From Cyclobacteriaceae bacterium (GTDB lineage Bacteria > Bacteroidota > Bacteroidia > Cytophagales > Cyclobacteriaceae), in the NCBI GenBank assembly GCA_028281285.1, contig JANQKF010000017.1, forward strand, positions 62,001-126,000: a stretch of DNA of 64,000 bases. Direction: 5' to 3'. Positions 36,401-48,400 of the stretch are shown in pieces; within the stretch, counting starts at the first letter, position 1, and each line of letters begins with the position of its first letter. The position numbers and the translations under genes were made by a program. The notes under the pieces are model-generated. The model was not told where the DNA came from, did no database searches, and saw only the letters and a list, made by a program, of their open reading frames with translations.

Positions 36401-39400
36401 TCTATCTCACTGAACAAGTCTTCAGTCCCCTGCTCTGTCACGGTGACGGTAATCGTTGACGTACCGTTGAATTCTGCACCCGGAGTAATATTCAGTGTAG
36501 AGCCGTTCACTTCGACTGATACATCATCATCAGAAGATGTCGCAGTTATTATGAGCTCATTGTCCGGATCAGCAACCTCAAGTGCCACCTGCAAGGCGGT
36601 TTCTTCATCAGTTTGTTGGTCATCGATGGTTTCAAGTGTAGGTGAATCATTGATACCAACCACCTCAATCTCCGCATTACCTACTGCGGATCCATCTCGT
36701 CCGGGATGATTCACGGTAAATTCAAAATCATCTAACAAGCCAATTTCCGTATCAGATGAATAGGTCACAGTCCATTGAGCAAGGTTGTCGGACTTCTTCA
36801 CCTCCACCGGGCTGGTCAGGCTTCCATTGGACACTTCTTCAGTAATACTAATGCTGGCATCAGACAAACTGAAGGCACCAAATTCTACCGCAAATAGATT
36901 GATTTCTACACTCTCGTTTTCCGGAACGCTGGTTTGCGCTGCAAATACAAAAAACTGTCCGTCAGACGAACTGGATCCTTCCGTGTTGAGTACTTCCGCT
37001 CCAGTGCCTTGATTTGAAATGATGTAGGCTTTCGAATCTGAGAAACCGTTATCTGAAACCAGTTCTACCACCACAAAGACTTGTTCTGCACTAAATACGT
37101 AGGGGTGATCTACACTTTGGATTTCGAAATTCAAGCTCGTAGATCCATCCGTGAAAGTGAGGTTTTCCTTTTTATGATTGGATGAAACAGCTGTAATGTA
37201 TTGGGCATTAGTGATGTCGCTCAGGTCGTAATATTCCAATTTGAAATCATAGGATTCATTGACGACTGCGTCTTCAAAATTCAACGTCAAGCCAAGCGCT
37301 GAAGCGTCTTCAGAAATCACTTCCAGATTAGTGATCGTATGCTGTGTATCTCTGACACGGAATTTGAATCGATGCGTACCTACATCAGACTCAAGGCCTG
37401 ATTCGGTCTCCACAACCTTGAACTTGATGGCATCTTCATACACTGTACCTGGCGTTAGGTTGTTTGCAGTGAAGGTATACGTGCCTGGCTGTGCACCGGC
37501 CGTCAATGTTCCATTGGCGGGAGACTCCACGATTTCGTATTTGATTTCATCGCCATCAGGATCAAAGCCCCAAAGTCTGATCAATCTATCTCTACGCATG
37601 AACACTGGCCTTTGCGGACTAACAGCTATTGGCTTTCTATTTCTGACTCCACGGCCACCGGTGTCAATTTTCCTTTGCCCTGCATTGGATGTAATAGTCA
37701 ATTGACCAGCATAAACTTTCTCATCAACCGGTGTAAACGTAACCGTGACTGTCTTCTTTTCCCCTTCAGGAATTGACAGCTCCGATTGATCCACCGTGAA
37801 TCCCTCAGGTGCTTCTATTTTGGAGATTTCAACATTTCCGTCACTTCCTGTATTTGATAATTCTATGGTTCTTGTGCGAGTTTGTCCAATTCTGGTTCCC
37901 TGAAATGCCAAATGCCGAGTTCCATCGGTTGGGTCATCGGGGCGTGGCAAGAAGATGCTCATTGCCGGTTCGGCCTGGTTAAGCACAACAATGGTCTTGA
38001 TGTCGTCTCTGGACATCCCTCTCGCATCCGTTGTTCGTACTCGAATTGAAAGCGAATTTTTTGTTTCAAAGTCGAAGGTCGCTTTAGCAAATAGTTTATT
38101 ACCTATGATTCTGAATGCGGCATTATCGGTACTTCCCTCGCCTTGAACCAATTTGAAAGAATGCTGGTCCTCAAAATCCGAATCAGTCGCTGTAAATTCT
38201 CCTATGAAAGTCCCCGGAGGTAAGTTTTCTGCTAACTCATTATTACTCAGCGTATTTTCAGCAGGAGCCACATTCGTGGCTTCTACCACTCGCTTGAAAA
38301 TCTCAGAATCTTCATTCTGATTTCCGGACTCATCAGTGAGCATACCTTCCTTAATTTGAAGGGTAAGTTCACCATCTTCCCTGGCGCTCGCCATTACACT
38401 AAATGCTTTCCCCGAACCTTTGAAATCTGACAATTCCGCATTCTTGGCGGTGATATCTGCTATATCAAACCCAACCACCGGTTCGTCAAAAATGAAGTTC
38501 ACCTTGAATTCGTTTTTGAATACCAATGGGCTTGTCGGACTGATAATCTGAACCACCGGAGCAGTTAAGTCTACTGTTCTGAAATTCCAGGTCTCTTTAT
38601 TATCGATCCCTGGGAAATTGTTGGTGCCATCAGTGAAGGCAGTATTCGGAATTTTGACGAAGATTTCTCTTTTCTCAGGCAAGTCAACATTCGGGTTTAT
38701 AGTGACAGTCTTATCAGAAACAGTCACCTCAGAACCTGTGACATCAACGGCCATGAGCTCGGTACCAGTTTGGCTATCATTCAAGGTGATTTTACCTGTG
38801 CCTGCCTGAATAGATTCATCAAACGTGAACTCAAGATTGTTTCCTACCGGAACATTGTTAGTTCCATTTTGGGGATTGAACGCAATGATTTTCGGAATGC
38901 TGATATCATTTACCGTAATGGTAAATGCTTGCTCGGTGGTTCCACCTAGTCCATCATCGGCTAACAGTACAACATCGTGAAGTCCCAATTGATCTTTCGA
39001 GTTTCCAGTTATACTAAAATCGAAAGCAACCTTTCTGATTCGACTGGTTAAGTATGGGATAACAAACACATTTCCAGTGCGATCCACTTCAACAACTGCC
39101 GGGTTAACAAATAAGGCTTGATCAATGGGGCCATCCTGAGTACCACTTTGTGACCCTACTAATGTTGAAACAAGTCCGTCAGTCGTAACTTTTCGAATTC
39201 GGTTATTCCCCCAATCAGCTACTAGGAGGTTTCCATTTGCATCGACATCAAGCCCAATCGGGAAGTTGAAACTCGCTTGGTTGCCGGAACCTTCACTATA
39301 CCCTCCGCCTTGTATACCTGCAAGCGTTGTCACTTGGCCAGAAGGTGTCACCTTTCTAATCAAATGATTAAATGCATCAGCAACGTAAATGTTGCCGTCC

Positions 39401-42400
39401 TGCCCAATGACCAGGTCCCAAATTGAGTTGAAACTGGCTTCGGTGCCTTGACCGTCCTGTGATCCGGAAGCAGATGATCCAGCCAAGGTAGTGACCACAC
39501 CATCGGGAGTAATTTTTCTGATGGTCTGTTGACTTGCATTTTCAGCTGCATAGATATTCCCTTCTTTGTCAATTGTTAGAGCATATAAGCCATTAAATTG
39601 CGCTTCCGCACCTTTCCCATCCACAAAACCACTTGTTGCTGAACCGGCCAGAGTCGAAACATCACCTGCTTGAGTAATTTTTCTTATTCTTGTGCGATCA
39701 GTGACGTAAACATTGTCGTGGGCATCGACTGCAATTCCTGAAATGGAACTGAACTGCGCTTCACTAGCCTTTCCATCCACAGAGCCTTGCTGGCCACTTC
39801 CAGCAAAGGTACTAACCACTCCACCAGGGGTAATTTTTCTTATTCTTTTATTACCGTTGTCAGTAATATACATGTTGTTGAAGCTGTCGAAGGCGATATG
39901 ACCTGGACCATCAATTTGGGCCGTTTCAATGGGGCCATCCTGATAACCTGTTGCATTATTCAGAAATGTACTTACGCCAGGACTATTCACTCTTAGCCAA
40001 CTCGGAAGAACAGGAGCAGTAAAGGTAATAGCATCGCCATTTTCGTCTGTCGCTCTGACAGAATACAGATAGTCTTTACCTTCATCTACAGAGATAATCG
40101 GCTCTGTGGAGAATTTAGGAGCTGTGTTTTCAGAGATATTATATTTTTCGTTTTTGCCTTCAGGAAGGAGGTTTGCAAGCACATTATCCCCAAAATCAAC
40201 AATGTCTTTTCCTGACTTAAGTTCCAATCCCAACAAACCGGAGCCTTTGAGATTGATGACTTCAACCAGATAGTAACCATCACCTGCAGGTGCCTCAACC
40301 CTATTCACTATCCCCGTTACATCTCCTGTAAGGTTAAAATCAGCCCGTTCAATGTTTTTCAAACGTTCTGAAAACTCAACCAGAAAAGTGACTTTGCTGG
40401 TTCTCACATTTTCATCACGAGGCTGATGACGAGTGATATTCAAGAATTGAGGGGCTATCTGGTCAGTGACTGTAATTTCAAAATCCTGAATTGCAGAACC
40501 CCCAAAACCATCCTTTGCCTCTAATTTAACTTGAAACTTTCCTGACTCATTTCCCGGGTTGCCCTTAAGTACAGGATACAAATTCAGCCTTTTGATGTTA
40601 TCATATCGACTATCCGAGATATATAACATCCCTTGCGGGCCCATTACTATTCCTCTTGGATCAAGGAATAGGCTTGGTTCACCATTCAACTCCTCAGGTC
40701 GTTTACCTGCTAAAGTGGTTACTTCAAACGAGGGAGAAATCTTCTTTATCTTCAAACTCCCTCTTCTTTCGACTATATATAAGTTACCAAACTCATCCGC
40801 AATTATGCTGGAAGGCCCAGCCAGTTTTGCTCCGGTACCAACTCCATCCAAATCACCTTCTTCTGACCCAACAATCGTAGTGACTTCAGCATTTGGTGTA
40901 ATCTTTTTGATTTTATCAGCTCCGTGATCGGCTAGTAAAATGTTGTCCTCAGCATCAATTATAAAATCATAAGACAACCCAATTTTTGCCCCAATTCCTA
41001 TACCATCCAAATCACCATTTTCACCCGATCCAGCAAATGTGCTCACCGTACCATCTGAAGCTAGTTTCCGAATTCTAAAGTTGAATGCATCCATGATAAA
41101 GAGGTTGCCTTTAGAATCGAACTGTACTTTACTTGGTCTATAAAACTGCGCTTCGGCTGCATTTCCATCCAAATACCCTTGAGTACCAGAGCCGGCCACC
41201 AATGTAACTTCCCCGGAAGGCGAAATCTTTTTGATTTTATGATTGAAATAGTCAGCAACGTATAAGTTATCATCCTTATCAAATGTCAACCCGTAAGGCC
41301 CATTAAATTTGACTGTCTCTAATGTTCCAATTTCGTCTCCCACTACCGATCCGGCAAAGTCTGTTACCAAGCCATTAACATCTATTTTCTTGATCTTATG
41401 ATTATTTATTTCGCTTATATAAAGGTTGCCCTTGCTATCATATGCCATTCCTCTCGGTCCGTCAAATTGAGCCTGTAGTCTTTTGCCAGATAGATCACCC
41501 TGAATTGAGCCAGCAAACACCTCAACCGAATTGACCGGACTAAGGAATAACCAACTAGGTATCTCAATGCCTGTGATACTAGCTAAGTCACTGTCCGAAT
41601 CTTCCGTGGTAATTGCATAACAATAATCCTTATTGACAGAGATGTCTATATCCGGATTGGAGGTGAACCTTGGATTGGAATTAACTATCGAAAATGCTTC
41701 CTCATTTTGAGGAGTAATATCTACTAGGACATTACCAGCCAGATCTTTGATATCTTGCGACTCCGAAAGGCTAAGGTTCAATACACCTGTGGTATTGATT
41801 TGAGAGATTTTCACCTTGTATTCTCCTTTCGCTTCCAGCTTTTCAACTGAAGAAACGATACCATTTGCTCCGCCTGATTCAATTATGAAGTCATTCGGGT
41901 CAATATTCACCCCATCTTCGCTGAGTGTGACCTTGAAGCTCACCATAGCAGCATGAGCATTTTCAGAGAGTGGTTCCAATCGTTCGATAGAAATGACTTC
42001 GGGGCTAGATGCATCTACATGGATTGTAAAAGATTGTTCAGCTAAACCTCCTTTTCCATCAGAGACTTGTAGCTTCACCAAATGATCGCCCTCAGTTCCT
42101 CCTGAATTACCTTTTAGTGTAACCGAAGAGGTTATTTTTCTGATACGGAAGTTTCCATTGTCAGCAATTATCAATTCACCACCACTGGTATAAAATATCC
42201 CAGTAGGATAATTGAACTTTGCACTCAATGCTTCACCATCTGCATAATCTATATCTCCAGTTCCAGCGAATGTCCTAACGGAACCATCGCTTCCCACTTT
42301 TCTAATGGCTGCGTTTCCTTGTTCGGAGACATATAGATTACCATCATAACCAAAAGCCAAATCCAATGGTCCGGAAAATTTAGATTCTAGTGCGCTTCCA

Positions 42401-45400
42401 TTTTTAAAACCAGCTATGCCATTACCACTGAATGATGTCACTACACCATCCTTAGTCACTTTTCTTATTCGATGATTGTCATAGTCTGCTACAAAAATAT
42501 TTCCACAGATATCAACAGTAAGTCCAATAGGATTTGAAAATTTAGCCTCAGCTCCTACACCATCGATATAACCTCTGGTGCTACCTGCAATGGTAATTAC
42601 ATCAAAGTTTGGCGTAATCTTGCGTATAACGTGTAGGCCATCCGATTTACTGTTATCTACATCGGTCACATAAACATTGCCTTCTTTGTCCACTGCAATG
42701 TCAAGCGGATTGAAAAATTTGGCGTGCAGTCCGAAGCCATCAACTATAGCTGCTTCTCCTTTGCCCCCAGCATAAGACATGACCTGCCCTTCGGGGGTAA
42801 TCAGCCTTATGGTTGCAGCATATTTTGATGACCCCGAGTAGTAGCCATTATCAGCAACGTAAAGATTGTCTTTATCATCAATTGCCAGAGCATATGGAAA
42901 GCTAAAAGTCGCTGCCCTTCCAAAGTCGTCCTTTGATCCCACCTGACCTTGACTTCCAGCAAAGGTGCTGACTATTCCATCAGGAGTTATTTTTCTTATT
43001 ACCCGGGCGAGCGCGTCAGCGACAAAGATATTTCCTTTGGAGTCCATAACTGCATCCTGAGCCTGCTGGAATGCAGCCTCAGCCGCACTACCATCCTTAA
43101 AAGTACCACTTCCATTTCCCGCCACTGTTGTGACCTGCACTTTCTGTTCAAGAGTCAACCAAGATGGTAGTTGGAGTGAAGAGACCTCCAATTCATTGGG
43201 ATCGGGATCAGTAACTTCAATATCGTATTGATAATCCATGTTCAACCCTAGTGCTATGGGTGGCTGAGAACTGAATATAGGATCAGAATTTATCAGATTA
43301 TATGTCTCATAAACACCTGTTGGTGTATGATTTGAAAGACGATTACCTCCTAAATCTTCGATATCCGTTCCTCCCTGAATCTCCAGTTTAACCAACCCAA
43401 TGTCACTTGTTAATGCTACATCCACGTCATACGTCAGTCCTTCGACTCGTTCAGTAACTGCCATAATTCGATCCGAAATTCCGTTCACTCGAACCAGAAA
43501 GTCACCCAGACCTACATTCCTCACTTTTTCGCTGAATTCAACTCGGAACGTTAAGAGTGCACAGTTTGTATTTTCAGTCAATGGACTAAATCGTTTAATA
43601 TTAGTTATGCGAGGTGCAAAAACGTCTTTTACAGTAAGAGTGTAACTTTGACGTGTATTTGTAAACTCTTCATTGGCCACTGAGTAGAAATTATCAAATA
43701 CCTCCAGTGTGATCTCGTGGTCACCTGTTTTTCCCGCAGGATCACCTGACAATTCAAACTCTCCGGCCGAAACTTTCGCTATCCTACCTTGGGTTACTTG
43801 GGTGATGAAAAAATTTCCATGTGGGTCCTGGGTAATGCCATGTGGACTAACAACCCTAGCCTCCAATGGATTCTTTGCGCTCAATGAGAGTCCACCTGCT
43901 CCGGTCCCAGCGAAGTCTGAAACCTGACCCGAACTATCTATCTGACGAACAAGGTTGTTGGATCGATCAGCAACATAAAGAACACCATTAGATCCAAAGT
44001 GTAAGCCAGCAACGGAGGTGAACGAAGCATTGTTTGCACTACCATTGACTCTACCTTGAGCACCACTACCAGCGAATGTTGTCACGACACCTGCAGGTGT
44101 TACTCTTCTGATTCTATAATTGCCTTCATCAGCTACATAGAGATTGTCATCTGCATCAAGTGCAAGTCCCGTTGGTCTTGAAAATGAAGCCGCTGATCCT
44201 GTGCCGTCCACATATCCAGGACTTCCTGATCCAGCTAGCGTAGTAACGGTTCCATCATTGGCAATCTTCCTGATGGAGTGACTGCCAGTTTCAGAAATGT
44301 ATATCGTGCCGTCAGAAGCAATTGCAATTCCGTAGGGAAAATGAAATGAAACTGCAAGCCCATTACCATCAACTGAAGACGCTGAACCCGATCCGGCAAT
44401 TGTGGTTACCAGACCATCAGGTGTTATCTTTCTAATAATGTTATTTGAGAGGTCTGGAACGATGATATTTCCATCACCATCCAGATCAATGAACACTGGT
44501 GAATTAAACGAAGCTGCAGTTCCTTGACCATCCGCGTTTCCAGCAGTTCCTGATCCTGCGAATGTTGTGACTTGACCGTCAGGTGCAATCTTCCGAATTG
44601 CATGATTGTTAAAGTCAACGATGAAGAGGTTCCCACTTTGATCTGCCTTAACATCCATGGGTTGATTAAATGAGGCTTGATCTTTAAGACCATTTAGAAA
44701 ACCAGAACTCCCACTGCCTGCAAACTGAGTAAAATAACCTGGAGAGTCTCCTGATGTAGAAAGCCAATCGGGAAGATTGATTCCTCTGAAATTCAGCGGA
44801 TCACCATCTGGGTCAGAAACTTTAAGCCTATAAAGATATTGCTCATCTTCATTAACCATTAATACCGGTGAAGACTCAATTTTAGGTGCCTGATTTTCAA
44901 TAATGAAATTTTCTTCTGGCATAATCGGCAATAGGTTTTCCAATGGATTTCCTGACATATCCGTGATGTCGCTGGAATTGAGAAAATCGAGATCGACAAG
45001 ACCTTCGCTGACACCATTTAATGTAATATCAAATGTTTGATCATCGATTTTCACTAACCCTGAAACTCTTCCCTGAACTCCTGATGGGTTGAACCCAATA
45101 TCATCAGTGCCCAAGTTTTGAATTCTTTTATTGAAGGTGACTCTAAATCGAGCATCAGGATTGTGAATTTTTTGAGTCGTAGAATTTGCGCGTAAGATGC
45201 TTTTCACCCGAAGTTCTACTCTGTTGACCAAAATTGTAAAAGTCTGGCATGCACTGTTCCCTGAGCCATCTTCAGTCAACAATTGTACTTCATAATTTCC
45301 AGATTTACCTTCTGGGCTACCTTGTAAAAAGAATCCTCCATTTGCTATTTTTCTGACTCTACCTGAGCCGTATTCGCTAACGAGTAGGTTACCTGTATAA

Positions 45401-48400
45401 TCTTTTGATATTCCGTATGGATAGTTGAATGCAGCCTCATTTAAATCACCATCCTTGGCCTCTCCATTCCCTGTACCAGAAAACGTGGTTACATCACCGG
45501 TCAGACTAATTTCTCTGATGAGATGGTTGCTGAAATCAGCCACAAAAAGCGATTGGCGATCTAATACTATTTCTGTAGGTCCGTTGAAGGAAGCTGAGGC
45601 ACCATTACCATCCTGACTACCGATTGTTCCAGAACCTGCAAGTGTAGTCACTGTGCCATCGGATTCAATTTTTCTAATCTTGTTGTTTCCACTATCAACC
45701 ACATAGACATTTCCACCGTTGTCAACTGCAAGCCCTTGAGGTCGATTGAACGATGCTGCTTTTCCGACTCCTTCAACAGATCCCGAATTTCCAGAACCTG
45801 CAACAGTCGAAATTGAACCGTTGGACGCAATTCTGCGAATGGCATGATTGCCATGTTCACTCACCAATAAGTTTCCTGCATTATCAAAAGCCATTGCATA
45901 AGGCAGATTCAACGTAGCTACATCCTTGTCTCCATCATCGAAACCTGGAACTCCTATTCCCGCAAAGGTGGATACTACACCATCAGGTGTTATTTTTCGT
46001 ATTCGGTGATTTTCAGAATCGGCAACAAACACATTGTCTTCGTTATCGATTACTATGGCGATTGGCCAATTTAATTTAGCTTCTCTTCCGGCTCCATCAC
46101 GATATCCTGCATGTCCAACCCCTGCAAAAGTTGTCACCTCTCCATGTAAAGAGATTTTTCTAATCTGATGTCCAAATGATTCAGCAACATAGATATTCCC
46201 TTTGCTATCTTCAGCCACGTTTGTGAGAGCTGTAAAAGTCACGGTTTCAACACTTCCATCTCTTGATGATCCATAGGTGGAACCAGCAATTGTGGATACT
46301 TCACCTTGATTTTCCCTTATAATCTTAAGCCAGTCGGGTAAAACAGTTGCACTGACATTCAGATTTTGATCATCAGAGGTCTGAATTTGATATGAATAGT
46401 ATTCATTGTCATTAATTTGGACAAGTGGTGTTGAAGTAAAAAATGGTAACTGACTTGCACTCTGGTCAACAACAGTGATGAAAATGGTTTGTTTGGTAAA
46501 ATTGAAATTATCACTCGCTCTAATTTCAATCTCATAAACATTATCATTGTTTTTATCTTGAGGGTTAGCAACTGTTGGAATTGACAAAAACGTGACCACA
46601 CCCGTTATCTCCCCTATTTTGAAAAAGTTAGCATCTGCACCTCCTGTAATGGCATAAGAAATTGGATTATCGTCCGTGGCCTTTGCCTTATAAGCATCAG
46701 CAGTACTATTTTCAACAAAGTTGATGTTGGCTGGTGAAGTAAATACAGGAGCATCTTCATCAACATCTGTGACTGTGATAGTCACTAATTGTGAGATTTG
46801 CTGACCACCACCAGAAGCAACAATATTTATTTCATATTTATTATCTCCATTAAGATCTTCAGGTGACTCAAAATCAGGACTTGATTTAAAAAGTATTTCC
46901 CCATTTGTCCCATCTATTGTGAACAAATTATTGTCATTTGAATTCCCGAGTGAATACGTAAACGAAGTGAGTGGATAATGAGCTATAGCCTGATGCACAG
47001 TGCCTTCCTTATTTTCTTCATAGAAAACTTCGTTCGTTGATCCAAAGGAAGGTGCAGATGCTGTGGATCTGTATATAGTATAGGTTAAATTTTCATCAAG
47101 TTCTCCCCCGCGACCATCTTCTGCTCTGAATTCAGCACGGAATTGCCCTGTCGATTGAGGTGCTGTTCCTTCTAAAGCATACATAGGCAATATGACTTCT
47201 CTTATGGTATGATTCTTACTATCAACCAGATAAAAGCCGGAGAGCGTACTTGCAAGACCAATTGGACCATTGATCTTGGCTTGACTCCACTCACCATCAA
47301 CAAAACCTTGATTCGTTTCTAATAGTGTTGTTGTGATTCCTGTGCGCAGAATATGTTTTCGAATTCTATTTGCACCCGTTTCAACAATGTACAAATCATC
47401 TCTTCTATCAAAAAGAATTTCAGTTGGTGAACTCAACGTCCCATTAAGGCCATCATCAGAGCCTGCACTACCATTGCCAATAACTGTGGTCACATTTCCA
47501 ACCATATCAATTTTTCTAATGGCATGATTGGATTGATCTACTACATAAAGTGTCTCTGTAGGTCTATGAAACCCTAATGCCACAGGATTATTGAAACTTG
47601 CTGAAGAACCATTACCATTTGTGAATCCTGCCGTACCTGATCCAGCCAAGGTTGTCACAACACCATCTTTGCTAATTTTCCGAATGACATTATTCCCCGC
47701 ATCTGCTACATAAACATTCAATTTATTGTCTACAGCAACATTTACTGGTGAGTTGAATGATGCATTTGTTCCTACTCCATTTGTCGCGCCAGGAGTTCCT
47801 GTCCCGGCAAATGTGGTAACTACCCCAGTCGCACTCACCTTTCTTATTACATGGTTATCACGATCAGCAACATATAATGAACCTTCATAGTCCACGTCTA
47901 ATCCCATTGGATGATTAAATGAAGCAAAATTTATGGAGCCATTCTCAAACCCTTTTTGCCCGGCACCAGTATATGTTGTCACTTCTCCTTGAGTAGAAAC
48001 CTTACGAATTCGGTGTTTTTCTGGTTCAGAAACGAACCAACCATCATTGGTCGTTGCTATATACTGCGGTATTGAAAATGATGCATTACCCCCTATTCTG
48101 TCATCTCTACCTTCATTACCTGATCCAACATACGTCTTCAGACTTCCTGGAATTTGATTTAATGCCACCCATGACGGTATGTTAATTGGTGAAATTGAAA
48201 CTTCATCTTTATCAGGATCAGCAAACTGCAATGGCGAAAAAATTTCTTCACCTTGAACGTATCTCCCTACTGGCTTTGAAACTTGAAATGGAGCATCATT
48301 CTCATCAGTAATCGAAATGTTTACTTCCCGATTGGTTTCAATGGAACCATCATTCGCACGAACTTCAATCTTATAGACATTGTTGCGATCAGCATCGTCA

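Noticed and set aside
38970-48180. Regularly spaced similar segments that could look like a CRISPR or DNA repeat array.
   Set aside because: The units are NHL blades of about 50 codons in one open frame, diverged at the DNA level, with no short identical repeats or cas genes.
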